In this document: positions 1 through 7,352 of the stretch, piece after piece
Numbering within the stretch: position 1 is the stretch's first letter
Layout of the letters: each line of letters opens with the position of its first letter
Assembly: GCA_031361295.1 (NCBI GenBank)
Contig: JANMCN010000301.1
Span: 1-64,000 of the forward strand
Reading direction: 5' to 3'
Origin: JALZOC01 sp031361295
Lineage (GTDB): Bacteria > Acidobacteriota > Vicinamibacteria > Vicinamibacterales > 2-12-FULL-66-21
DNA length: 64,000 nucleotides
The notes under the pieces: generated by a model
Database searches by the model: none
Seen by the model: the letters and a program-made list of their open reading frames with translations, nothing else
Told to the model about the DNA's origin: nothing
Position numbers and translations under genes: made by a program

Positions 1-485
1 ACATGATCGAGACCATCAACAAGCTCAACCGCATCTCCCGCCAGAGGCTGCAGGAAATGGGGCGCGAGCCCACGCCAGACGAGCTCGCGGTCCGCATGGA
101 CATGCCCGAGGACAAGGTCCGCAAGGTACTAAAGATCGCCAAGGAGCCGATCTCGATGGAGACCCCGATCGGGGACGACGAGGATTCACACCTCGGCGAT
201 TTCATCGAGGACACCACGGTGTCGTCGCCCATCGAGGCGGCCACCATGGAGAGCCTCAAGGAAACCACGCACAACGTGCTGGCGGGGCTGACGCCGCGGG
301 AAGCCAAGGTGCTCCGCATGCGCTTCGGCATCGATATGAACACCGACCCCACGCTGGAAGAAGTCGGCAAGCAGTTCGACGTGACCCGCGAGCGGATCCG
401 GCAGATCGAGGCCAAGGCGCTGCGGAAGCTGCGGCATCCGTCGCGCAGTCGAAAGCTCCGCGCCTTCCTCGAAGGGCGCACATAA
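1..485 (+). CDS. rpoD: Primary sigma factor RpoD, C-terminal fragment
   Basis: This is the C-terminal part of the housekeeping sigma-70 factor, which directs RNA polymerase to -35/-10 promoters. The window begins inside the gene: the first in-frame methionine (base 3) is followed at once by sequence typical of the middle of region 3 (IETINKLNRISRQ), so the true start lies upstream. About 160 residues are visible. Residues 1-85 are region 3. Region 4 begins near LTPREAKVLRMRFG (about 96-109), followed by the -35-binding helix-turn-helix with RERIRQIEAKALRKLRHP near residues 130-147. The frame ends with the usual short tail and a TAA stop, and an intrinsic terminator follows 10 bases later. The near-consensus -35/-10 promoter of mraZ in this window fits such a factor. 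Confidence 0.97.
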   Translation, partial: MIETINKLNRISRQRLQEMGREPTPDELAVRMDMPEDKVRKVLKIAKEPISMETPIGDDEDSHLGDFIEDTTVSSPIEAATMESLKETTHNVLAGLTPREAKVLRMRFGIDMNTDPTLEEVGKQFDVTRERIRQIEAKALRKLRHPSRSRKLRAFLEGRT

Positions 486-495
486 TCGTCCGAAC

Positions 496-535
496 AAAAG
501 GGAAAAGACGCCGCGTCTTTTCCCTTTTTTCTTTT
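496..535 (+). terminator. Rho-independent terminator of rpoD
   Basis: Bases 496-510 pair perfectly with 514-528 (15 bp stem, 3-base loop CCG). The 3' arm ends in a T-rich run that continues to about base 535. It lies 10 bases after the rpoD stop codon and is one of the two clearest intrinsic terminators in the window. Confidence 0.93.
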
Positions 536-561
536 GGGATTGCTCGGAGAGTCGGTAGACT
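534..561 (+). promoter_or_regulatory. Putative tRNA promoter
   Basis: A TTGGGA hexamer (534-539) and a TAGACT hexamer (556-561) are separated by 16 bases. The predicted start of transcription falls near base 568, immediately before the tRNA 5' end at 569. The -35 overlaps the tail of the rpoD terminator. The hexamers are only partial matches, so this is a prediction. Confidence 0.42.
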
Positions 562-568
562 CCGTTAG

Positions 569-644
569 GGGCCCATAGCTCAACGGTTAGAGCCGCCGGC
601 TCATAACCGGCTTGTTCCAGGTTCGAATCCTGGTGGGCCCACCA
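569..644 (+). tRNA. tRNA with CAT anticodon, probably tRNA-Ile2 (lysidine-modified)
   Basis: A full cloverleaf can be folded by eye. The acceptor stem is 569-575 with 634-640, the D stem 578-581 with 590-593, and the anticodon stem 595-599 with 607-611. The anticodon loop is CTCATAA with CAT at 602-604. The T stem is 617-621 with 629-633, the discriminator is A641 and CCA 642-644 is encoded. G1 pairs with C72, so it is not an initiator tRNA-Met. The acceptor stem has consecutive C4-G69 and C5-G68 pairs and the D loop is short, as in E. coli tRNA-Ile2, whose C34 is converted to lysidine by TilS to read AUA. Elongator tRNA-Met is the alternative. Confidence 0.93.
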
Positions 645-787
645 TCCTTCGCTCTGATGTCACGCGAAGGATGCCCGCCGCCGAGGCGAACCGACCTACG
701 GCAAGCCAGGGTAAAGCGCATGAGGCGCGAAGGCGGGCACTTGACTTCGAGCGACGGCCCGGCGAGCGAGGCGTAAGAATCGTCACG

Positions 788-1525
788 ATGCACCCTGATC
801 TCCAGAACCTCATCCAGCTCCAGGATCTCGACCTCGCGGCGGACCGCGCCCGGCGCCGGATTGCAGAAATGCCCGCCGCACAGCAGGCGCTCGAGTCGCG
901 GATCGCCGAACGCACGGGCGCCGTCAACGGCGTGAAGGAGCGGATCGCCGCCGCCCAGAGCGCACGGAGAGAAGTCGAGAAGGAGCTCGCCGCCATCCAG
1001 GGCCGCTTGTCGAAGTACAAGGGGCAGCTGATGGAGGTGAAGACGAACAAGGAATATCAGGCCATGCAGAAAGAGCTGGCCGCCGCCGAGCACGAGGTTC
1101 GGGCGCACGAAGACAAGCTCCTGGAGCACATGGAGTTCGCCGAGGCGTTTGCGGCGGAATCGAAGCAGGCCGACGCCGCGCTGAAGGCCGAGCAGGCGGC
1201 CGTCGCCCGTGAGCAGAAAGCGCTCGACGCGGAGCGAGGCGATCTGCAGGCGGAGCTCGGACGGTTGACGACGGCGCGGGCGGAGGTGGTGGCGAAGCTC
1301 TCGCGCGAGACCCTGATGTTGTTCGAGCGGGTGGCCCACGGCCGCCGCGGCATCGCGCTCGCGGAAGCACGGGACGGGCTCTGCACCGTCTGCCACGTCC
1401 GGCTCAGGCCCCAAATGTTCAACGAGGTGCGGCGCAACGACGGCCTGCACCAGTGCGACAGCTGCACGCGCATTCTCTACTACGTGGCCCCCGCGGCGCC
1501 CGGCGGCACGGCCCAGCCGTCGTGA
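788..1525 (+). CDS. Coiled-coil protein with C4-type zinc ribbon (DUF164-like)
   Basis: The 245-residue protein has two parts. Residues 1-180 form a long, highly charged alpha-helical coiled coil rich in Ala, Glu, Lys and Arg. A C-terminal zinc ribbon has cysteine pairs C199/C202 and C223/C226, with the family signature GLCTVCHVRLRPQ. This matches a widespread bacterial family of unknown exact role, thought to bind nucleic acid or act as a scaffold. I chose the ATG at 788 because the family begins with a short helical leader like MHPDLQNLIQLQDLD; an upstream in-frame ATG at 671 would add 39 residues of unrelated sequence. The gene is followed after 8 bases by an RNase HI gene, a pairing that suggests a nucleic-acid role. 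Confidence 0.85.
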   Translation: MHPDLQNLIQLQDLDLAADRARRRIAEMPAAQQALESRIAERTGAVNGVKERIAAAQSARREVEKELAAIQGRLSKYKGQLMEVKTNKEYQAMQKELAAAEHEVRAHEDKLLEHMEFAEAFAAESKQADAALKAEQAAVAREQKALDAERGDLQAELGRLTTARAEVVAKLSRETLMLFERVAHGRRGIALAEARDGLCTVCHVRLRPQMFNEVRRNDGLHQCDSCTRILYYVAPAAPGGTAQPS

Positions 1526-1533
1526 CGTCTGCG

Positions 1534-1953
1534 ATGGTTGTCGCGTATATCGACGGTGGGGCCCGAGGGAACCCCGGGCCCGCCGGGTACGGCGTCCGCA
1601 TCGAAAGCGCCGAAGGGACGCTGCTCGACGAGCTGCACGGGGGGCTCGGCGTCGCCACGAACAATGTCGCCGAATACAACGGACTGCTGGCCGCGCTCCA
1701 GTGGGCGCTCGACCACAGCGAGACCCGCGTGCAGATCCGGGCGGATTCCGAGCTCCTCGTCAAGCAGATGCGCGGCGAGTACCGGGTCAAGAACCCGGGC
1801 CTGCAGCCGCTGCACGCGCGCGCGCGCCTGCTGGTGCAGCAGCTCGATCAGGTCAGGTTCGAGCACGTCCGCCGCGAGCTCAACAAGGAAGCCGACCGTC
1901 TCTCGAACCTCGGGATGGACGTCGCTGAGCGTCAGCTCGGCAAGCGCCCCTGA
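1534..1953 (+). CDS. Ribonuclease HI family protein
   Basis: The product (139 residues from the ATG) is an RNase H type 1 domain, which cuts the RNA strand of RNA-DNA hybrids. All four acidic catalytic positions are visible: D7 in YIDGGARGNPGPAG, E47 in NNVAEYNGLLAAL, D71 in RADSELLVKQM and D121 in NKEADRLSN. The length and the NNVAEY motif match the short RnhA-like family common outside Enterobacteria. A GTG at 1522, overlapping the TGA stop of the zinc-ribbon gene, is an alternative start that would couple the two genes. Expected roles are removal of R-loops or RNA primers; which of these applies cannot be read from sequence. Confidence 0.9.
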   Translation: MVVAYIDGGARGNPGPAGYGVRIESAEGTLLDELHGGLGVATNNVAEYNGLLAALQWALDHSETRVQIRADSELLVKQMRGEYRVKNPGLQPLHARARLLVQQLDQVRFEHVRRELNKEADRLSNLGMDVAERQLGKRP

Positions 1954-1960
1954 GTCGGCA

Positions 1961-1986
1961 CCGAATCACCGCTCCGGGTGAATCGG
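1961..1986 (+). other. Hairpin downstream of the RNase HI gene
   Basis: Bases 1961-1970 pair with 1977-1986 (10 positions, one A-A mismatch) around a 6-base loop. The hairpin sits 7 bases after the RNase HI stop, between convergent genes. No T tract follows, so it may stabilise the 3' end or act in a factor-dependent terminator rather than being a classical terminator. Confidence 0.35.
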
Positions 1987-2140
1987 CCGCCGTGCGTTAC
2001 CTTCCCAAGTCCTTTCGCCACCCACCTCGCGCGCGAAGCTCGACCTGTCCGACTCCGCCGCCGCGGATCTCCTCGCGGGGAGCTGCACTGCGGGTGGCGC
2101 GGAGATCGCGAGGCTGGCACCCTGTGCCCTTCGAGCCGTG

Positions 2141-2923
2141 CTAACCGAGTGGTTTGGACCGCGGTCGGATTATGGCCACCATCCGACCCGACTCCTCTCC
2201 GGCAGCGCGATACGAGTGCAGCACGTCGGCGTGCGTCTTCGTGCAGAGACGCGCGACGTGGATGTGCTGACCTGGTATTCCCGCCGCCTCGAGCTGATCG
2301 GCATTCGCGCGCCAGAGATCCACGTACGGACGTCCCGCAGGGCCTGTGGAGAACCATCGTCCGACCGATGCGCGGGAGTGGCCCGCATCGATGAACGCCT
2401 GGACGACCTCCGGGCCAACTTCGCCGCAGCACGGACCGAGGCATGGCCCGACAGCCGCGACGAGGTCCGACGGATGCGATCCGAAACGCGCCCTCAGCGC
2501 CTCCACCGCCGTCGCCGCGGCGCGCTGCACCGTCCCACGCCAGCCGGCGTGGGCCGCCGCCGCCACGCCTGTCCGCCTGTCGGCCACGAGCACCGGCGCG
2601 CAGTCCGCCATGCGCACGCCGATGGCACTCGACGCATCGTCGCTCGCGATCACGTCGGCTTCCGGACGCGACCACGGGTCGGGGCGGCCTCTTCCGGCAA
2701 TCGCGACGGCCGCTCCATGGACCTGGCGAACGAGCAGCAGGCGCTCCGCTCCAACACCAATCAATCCGGCCACTCGGCTCCATTCAACGTGATCACCACG
2801 GAGCGCGAGTTCGCGCGCGGTGAAGAAGTGATCGGCGACCTGCTGGAGCGGACCGCACCGGAGGACGGATCCCCACGGCGCTTGCGCCCACTCGAAACCG
2901 CCGCTAGGCTTGGGATGGACCAT
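2141..2923 (-). CDS. pgeF: PgeF/YfiH family multicopper purine nucleoside phosphorylase (laccase domain)
   Basis: The product (260 residues from this start) belongs to the YfiH/PgeF family, once called polyphenol oxidase or laccase domain and now linked to purine nucleoside cleavage and peptidoglycan-editing phenotypes. Conserved metal-site motifs appear in order: QVHG (67-70), ADCAPVL (106-112), HAGWRG (125-130) and GPCLGPCCGEVG (159-170). The start is uncertain. I chose the ATG at 2923; a further ATG at 2959 would add 12 residues and deepen the overlap with acpS on the other strand. The two start codons overlap inside a CCATGG palindrome (2920-2925), so the promoters must lie inside the opposite coding regions or the starts need revision. 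Confidence 0.88.
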   Translation of the reverse strand: MVHPKPSGGFEWAQAPWGSVLRCGPLQQVADHFFTARELALRGDHVEWSRVAGLIGVGAERLLLVRQVHGAAVAIAGRGRPDPWSRPEADVIASDDASSAIGVRMADCAPVLVADRRTGVAAAAHAGWRGTVQRAAATAVEALRARFGSHPSDLVAAVGPCLGPCCGEVGPEVVQAFIDAGHSRASVGRWFSTGPAGRPYVDLWRANADQLEAAGIPGQHIHVARLCTKTHADVLHSYRAAGEESGRMVAIIRPRSKPLG

Positions 2924-3302
2924 GGATATTCTCGGACTCGGCTTCGACGCCACCGACATCCCGCGTATTCGCGAGGTGTTCCAGCAGTACGGAGACCGCT
3001 TCCTCCGCCGGATTCTGACCGAGGGCGAGGTGGCTTATTGTACCCGCCGCCGTGATCCCGTCCCGCACATCGCGGGCCGATTCGCGGCCAAGGAGGCGGC
3101 CATGAAGGCGCTCGGAACGGGCCACTCGCGCGGCGTGCTCTGGAAGGACATCGAGGTCGTCCGGCACGGGGGGCCCCCGCAACTCCTGTTGCACGGCGGC
3201 GCCGGGCGTCGCGCGGACGCGATGGGCGCCACGTCTTCGCTGCTGACGATCACGCATTCCGACGCGCTCGCGATGGCGCAGGTCCTCCTGCTGCGCCGCT
3301 GA
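2922..3302 (+). CDS. acpS: Holo-[acyl-carrier-protein] synthase
   Basis: The product (126 residues, the usual AcpS length) transfers 4'-phosphopantetheine from CoA to the serine of acyl carrier protein, activating fatty-acid synthesis. Visible motifs are GLGFDATDIPRI with the magnesium-binding aspartate at residue 9, FAAKEAAMKALGTG with K57 and E58 (residues 54-67), and the C-terminal LTITHSDALAMAQ with H112. The ATG at 2922 gives the canonical MDILGLG start; GGGATGG upstream can serve as ribosome binding site. The gene is divergent from pgeF with overlapping start codons. Confidence 0.95.
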   Translation: MDILGLGFDATDIPRIREVFQQYGDRFLRRILTEGEVAYCTRRRDPVPHIAGRFAAKEAAMKALGTGHSRGVLWKDIEVVRHGGPPQLLLHGGAGRRADAMGATSSLLTITHSDALAMAQVLLLRR

Positions 3303-3488
3303 ACGCCAACGCCGGTTGTCGTTTCGCACCTGGGCGCGGCCTGCGTTCGGCGGCGCGGCCCGCGCATCTCGCGGTCAACTCCAATCCAGTCTCCAACATC
3401 GCCGCGCACTGCACGGAGGCGGCCGAAGGCATCGCGTTTGCCCCGGCGTGAGCGGCACCCCCGCCGCCCAGCAAGGGAGAACAGTGCG

Positions 3489-3791
3489 ATGACGATCAAG
3501 ATCGTGCCGAACGAAAAGGGCAATCCGCCCGGAAAGCTCGCCGACGCAGAGCTGCACTTCACAGAAGGAGCCCTCGAGGGGCTGAAGCTGATTGGGTTCG
3601 GCGTGTGGGAGCGAAAGACCGGCAACGGGCGGAACGTCACGTTCCCGGCGCGCCAGTACTCCGTCAACGGTGAGCGCCGCAGTTTCTCGCTCTTGCGGCC
3701 CATGTCCGACGCGACCGCGCAGGACCGCATCCGCGACGCGATCCTGCAGGCGTACGCCGAATACGAGGCGGAAGCCGCCGTCGCCTCGTAG
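3489..3791 (+). CDS. Small SpoVG-like protein, function unknown
   Basis: This 100-residue protein is cytoplasmic and soluble by composition, with no signal or membrane segment. The ATG at 3489 is preceded by a good AGGGAGA ribosome binding site. The core has a pattern of a buried strand, then FPARQ and a conserved arginine region, then a C-terminal helix DRIRDAILQAYAEYE. This resembles the SpoVG fold, in which a strand is followed by MPS+, a basic segment and a helix ending in AVL.EY. SpoVG proteins bind nucleic acids and act as global regulators. The similarity is by eye only, so the functional call is an inference. The gene stands alone between acpS and a convergent radical SAM gene. Confidence 0.6.
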   Translation: MTIKIVPNEKGNPPGKLADAELHFTEGALEGLKLIGFGVWERKTGNGRNVTFPARQYSVNGERRSFSLLRPMSDATAQDRIRDAILQAYAEYEAEAAVAS

Positions 3792-3863
3792 CGTCCGCTG
3801 CCGAATCGTGTCCCGGACCGGCCGCTCGGGCCTCGTCGAATGCGTCTGGTGTGCCCCGTCCGA

Positions 3864-5606
3864 TCAGAGCACCGGGAGCAGCTTGAGGTTCTCTTTCTGG
3901 CGTTTGGGCGGCAGCGTCCATTCCTCGCGGAGTCCCTTGTCGAACTCCGACCGATAGAAGGAGGCCTTCATGCCGCCATCGATGATGTCCCACGGCAGGA
4001 CGACGTCGTTCGTCCGGTCGCGAAAAATGTAGAACGCGGCGTCGAGGCCCGTCTCCGCCACTGCGGCGCGCCAGTTGCCGCCATTGCGCTCGGCGGCCTC
4101 GATCGTCGGCGCCACGCGCCGATCGCCAAGCGACAGCAGGGCCTGGTAGTACGAATGCCGTTCCGACTTGATGTTGAAGTACACGTTGTCGATGCCGGCG
4201 AGCAGGTGCCGGAGCCGCTTCGACTTGCCTTCCGTGATGGCCGGGTCTTCCATGCCGAGCCACTGGTAGGCGGTTCCAGGCTTCGGGATCAACGGGTTCA
4301 CGCTGCCGACGATGCGCCCGAGGCGGCCGCGGGGGCGGCCGTGCTTCAGCATGATCTCCCGCATGTCGACGGTCAAATCGCGTATCGCGACCAGGTCGTC
4401 GTCTGTTTCGGTCGGCAGGCCGATCATGTAATAGAGCTTGAGGTTGTCGATCTCGTTGGCAAAGATCAGCTCGGTCGCGGCAAGGATTTCGTCGTTGGTT
4501 ACCGTCTTGTTGATGACGCGCCGCAGACGGTCGGAGCCGGTTTCCGGGGCAATCGTGATCGATCGCTCGCCGCTCCGGCGCAGCAGCTTCACGATCGGAT
4601 CGGTCAGGTCGTCGAGCCGCAGCGATGCCGGGCTGATCGAATACCCCAACTCGAGGAGGCCGGTCAGGATCCGTTCGATCTCCGGGTGATCGCAGAGCGC
4701 GATCGACACGAGTCCCGCCTTGCTCGAATACCGCTTCGCCTCTGCGGCGAGCTGCAGGATGCGGTCGGCCGGGAACGCCCGCACCGGCAGATAGTTGTAT
4801 CCGGCCCAGCAGAACCGGCACAGGTTCGCGCATCCGCGCACGACTTCGATGAGGAATCTGGATCCGAACTCGGTGTCAGGCGTAAAGATCGACGTGGCCG
4901 GGGGATCGAGCTTGTCGACGCTCTTGACCGCTGCCTTCTTCACGACCGGTGGAGCGCCGGTGCCGCGTTTCGCCTCGAACCCCGCGATCGTGCCGTTGGG
5001 CGCGTAGTGCACGTCGTAAAACGAGGGGATGTAGAAGCCGCGTTCCGGCGCCAGACGCCGCAGCAACTCGTCGCGATCCGCCGCCGCATGCATCGCGGTC
5101 GTCAGGGCCGGAATCAGGATCTCGCCTTCGCCCGCCGCGATGACGTCGGCAAATGGGGCGAGGGGTTCTGGATTCACGAACGTGACGGCCCCGCCGATCA
5201 CGACGAGGGGATGACGGGCGGAACGTGCATCGGCACGCGGCGGCAGCCCCGCCAGCCTGAGCATCGTCACCACGTTCGTGTAGTCCCACTCGAACGAGAC
5301 AGAGAACGCAATGACGTCGAACTCGTTCACGGGCGTCTGCGACTCGAGCGTGAGCAGAGGCGACCGCGACTCGAGCTGGGCCTGGAGTTCCTGCTTCGGC
5401 GGGAGAAAGGCCCGTTCGCAGACAACGTCCTCGAGGTCGTTGAAGAGCCGGTACACCGTCTGGAAGCCGAGGCTCGACATCCCGACGTAGTACGTGTTCG
5501 GAAATATCAGGGCGACTCGAAGCCGGCCGGGGTGCGCCTTGCGCACATAGCCGACCTCCCGCGCGAGCACGTCACGCGCGCGCGCGCGATTTTGCGAGTG
5601 TTTCAT
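3864..5606 (-). CDS. Radical SAM protein with B12-binding-like N-terminus
   Basis: The protein is 580 residues from the ATG at 5606; an upstream in-frame ATG at 5648 lies in repeat-bearing leader sequence and was not chosen. Residues 30-170 look like a Rossmann-type cobalamin-binding-like domain (ALIFPNTYYVGMSSLGFQT, then VIGGA). The radical SAM core follows, with the 4Fe-4S cysteines C259, C263 and C266 in RGCANLCRFCWAG. Later hallmarks are ITIAPETGSDRLRRVINK and YYMIGLPTETDDD. This architecture resembles the uncharacterised fused radical SAM family (TIGR03960-like) often found near ribosome and cell-wall genes. The substrate is unknown. It is transcribed convergently with the SpoVG-like gene and lies downstream of ftsZ on the same strand, but a 372-base gap and its own putative promoter suggest independent expression. 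Confidence 0.88.
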   Translation of the reverse strand: MKHSQNRARARDVLAREVGYVRKAHPGRLRVALIFPNTYYVGMSSLGFQTVYRLFNDLEDVVCERAFLPPKQELQAQLESRSPLLTLESQTPVNEFDVIAFSVSFEWDYTNVVTMLRLAGLPPRADARSARHPLVVIGGAVTFVNPEPLAPFADVIAAGEGEILIPALTTAMHAAADRDELLRRLAPERGFYIPSFYDVHYAPNGTIAGFEAKRGTGAPPVVKKAAVKSVDKLDPPATSIFTPDTEFGSRFLIEVVRGCANLCRFCWAGYNYLPVRAFPADRILQLAAEAKRYSSKAGLVSIALCDHPEIERILTGLLELGYSISPASLRLDDLTDPIVKLLRRSGERSITIAPETGSDRLRRVINKTVTNDEILAATELIFANEIDNLKLYYMIGLPTETDDDLVAIRDLTVDMREIMLKHGRPRGRLGRIVGSVNPLIPKPGTAYQWLGMEDPAITEGKSKRLRHLLAGIDNVYFNIKSERHSYYQALLSLGDRRVAPTIEAAERNGGNWRAAVAETGLDAAFYIFRDRTNDVVLPWDIIDGGMKASFYRSEFDKGLREEWTLPPKRQKENLKLLPVL

Positions 5607-5623
5607 TGAAAATGCCAGGCCGG

Positions 5624-5667
5624 AACTGCGAAAGACCGAGGGTCGCACCGTTGGAAAACTGCGAAAG
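5624..5667. repeat. Two direct copies of AACTGCGAAAG, 33 bases apart
   Basis: AACTGCGAAAG occurs at 5624-5634 and again at 5657-5667. Both copies lie in the predicted 5' leader of the minus-strand radical SAM gene, 18 and 51 bases upstream of its ATG. Partial flanking similarity (a TGCCAG segment) hints at a degraded longer repeat. Confidence 0.7.
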
Positions 5668-5730
5668 TGCCAGTACGGTCCGGGCGATGATCTTGAGACG
5701 GCGCCGATCCCGGCTCCGATGGATATTTCT

Positions 5731-5739
5731 AGTTTACCA
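5731..5739 (-). promoter_or_regulatory. Putative extended -10 promoter of the radical SAM gene
   Basis: On the minus strand the sequence reads TGGTAAACT, an extended -10 (TG, one base, then TAAACT). No convincing -35 is present, which is common for extended -10 promoters. Transcription would start near 5724, leaving a leader of about 118 bases. Confidence 0.35.
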
Positions 5740-5777
5740 CGCGCCCAGGGAGCAGCCGCCAGGCCCGCTGTCGAGAC

Positions 5778-5910
5778 GCCGGGCTGCCCCGGCAGCTCAG
5801 CGTCGGGCGCCGTTCCGGCCGCACCCCGCTCCAGAAGGTCCGGGATGGGGACACGGGGCGCCGGCTGCCCTCCGGGCAGACGCAGTCTTTCGCCGCCCGG
5901 CGCCGGGCGG
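5778..5910 (-). terminator. Cluster of three GC hairpins downstream of ftsZ
   Basis: Three perfect short stem-loops follow the ftsZ stop on the minus strand: 5893-5910 (8 bp arms, 2-base centre), 5865-5879 (6 bp arms) and 5778-5793 (6 bp arms). None has a U tract. They are the best candidates for the 3' end of the dcw transcript, probably factor-dependent or as RNA-protecting structures. Confidence 0.4.
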
Positions 5911-5978
5911 CTGAGGTGAGCGGTGTCCGTCGCTGAAGCCGATACCCGACCACCAGCCTGCGCCTCGCGTCGACGATC

Positions 5979-7238
5979 CTACTCAGCCTGCCGGCGGAGA
6001 AACGCGGGCACGTCGAGCGGCGACACCGGCTCGAACTCCGCTCCGGGCACCCCCGGCTGTCGGCCACGGTCGGCGTGGTGGCCAGTGACTGGCAGTGCGA
6101 GCACCGTGCGACGGGAGAAATTCATTCCGCCGCCCGCTGCCGCCTGGCGCTCCGTGCCTTCCTGTTTCCACGCGGCGTACGAGTGGAGATCCACCGGTGT
6201 GGCTGCCGCGGAGGCGGCCAGCGCCTTGTTGGCGGGGCGGTCGAAGCCCGTGGCAATAACGGTGATCTTCACCTTGCCGGTCATCGACGGGTCCACCACT
6301 GCCCCGAAGATGATGTTCGCCTCGTCGTGCGCCGCCTCCTGGATGATGGCCGACGCCTCGCTCACTTCGATGAGAGAGAGATCGGGCCCTCCCGTGACGT
6401 TGATGATGACGCCGCGCGCGCCCTTGACCGACGCGTCCTCGAGGAGCGGGCTCGAAATCGCCGCGTTCGCGGCCGCCATCGCGCGTCCTTCGCCTTCTGC
6501 CAGGCCCGTGCCCATGATCGCCAGACCCATGCCCGCCATGATCGTCTTGACGTCGGCGAAATCGAGATTGATGAGCCCGGGCACGAGGATCAGGTCGGAG
6601 ATCCCCTGGATCGCCTGGCGCAGGACGTCGTCGGCGCTGCTGAACGCGTCCGTCAGGGAGGTGGTCCGGGCAATCGTCGCGAGCAGCCGCTCGTTGGGAA
6701 TCGTGATCACGGTGTCGACGCTCGCCCGAAGCTCTTCGAGCCCGCGTTCGGCCTGCAGCTGCCGCTTCCGGCCCTCGAACTTGAATGGCTTGGTGACCAC
6801 GGCGATCGTCAGGGCTCCAAGCTCGCTCGCGAGGCTCGCGATCACCGGAGCGGCGCCGGTTCCGGTGCCGCCGCCGAGTCCCGTGGTGACGAACACCATG
6901 TCCGCCCCGTCGAGCGCCTCGATCAGTTTTTCTGTGTCCTCGAGCGCCGCCTGCCGGCCGACGTTCGGGTCGGCACCGGCGCCGAGGCCCTTCGTGAGCT
7001 TCGCCCCGATCTGAATCTTGTTGGGTGCGCCGTTCAGCCGCAGCGCCTGGTTGTCGGTGTTCGCGATGAGGAACTCGACGCCGTCGAGACCTGAGGCGAC
7101 CATCCGGTTCACGGCGTTGCTGCCGCCCCCACCCACGCCGATGACCTTGATGCGGGCGCCCGAGCGGCCGTCTTCGTCGAGTTTCAACCGCAGCGGGCTC
7201 TCGACCGTGTCAATCGCCGCATATCGTCCATTCGCCAT
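5979..7238 (-). CDS. ftsZ: Cell division protein FtsZ
   Basis: FtsZ is the tubulin-like GTPase that forms the cytokinetic ring. The 419-residue product has the glycine-rich start of the GTPase domain (VIGVGGGGSNAVN, residues 32-44), the tubulin signature GGGTGTG at 122-128, and the T7 catalytic loop with NLDFADVK. The conserved core ends near residue 345 and is followed by a variable linker. The C-terminal peptide DVPAFLRRQ is the docking site for FtsA and other partners. A strong GGAGGGG ribosome binding site precedes the ATG. It is the last gene of the dcw operon, 114 bases after ftsA, consistent with strong separate translation. Confidence 0.98.
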   Translation of the reverse strand: MANGRYAAIDTVESPLRLKLDEDGRSGARIKVIGVGGGGSNAVNRMVASGLDGVEFLIANTDNQALRLNGAPNKIQIGAKLTKGLGAGADPNVGRQAALEDTEKLIEALDGADMVFVTTGLGGGTGTGAAPVIASLASELGALTIAVVTKPFKFEGRKRQLQAERGLEELRASVDTVITIPNERLLATIARTTSLTDAFSSADDVLRQAIQGISDLILVPGLINLDFADVKTIMAGMGLAIMGTGLAEGEGRAMAAANAAISSPLLEDASVKGARGVIINVTGGPDLSLIEVSEASAIIQEAAHDEANIIFGAVVDPSMTGKVKITVIATGFDRPANKALAASAAATPVDLHSYAAWKQEGTERQAAAGGGMNFSRRTVLALPVTGHHADRGRQPGVPGAEFEPVSPLDVPAFLRRQAE

Positions 7239-7352
7239 GTGTCCCCTCCAGCCCAGAATTAGAGATCCCTCGCCGCCGGTCGCCTATCGGTCCCGGCGGC
7301 GTGCCTGTCGCGTGTCGTGCAGCTGCCCTGCTCCCCGCGCCGTATGCTCAGG

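Larger units (their letters stand above)
5607..5978. other. Gene-free interval between ftsZ and the radical SAM gene
   Basis: This 372-base interval contains no supported gene. Read on the minus strand it holds three GC-rich hairpins just after ftsZ, an extended -10 element for the radical SAM gene, and two copies of an 11-base direct repeat in the predicted leader. Each is listed separately. Confidence 0.8.

Noticed and set aside
569..644. Initiator tRNA-Met
   Set aside because: Initiators have an unpaired first position of the acceptor stem; here G1 pairs with C72.
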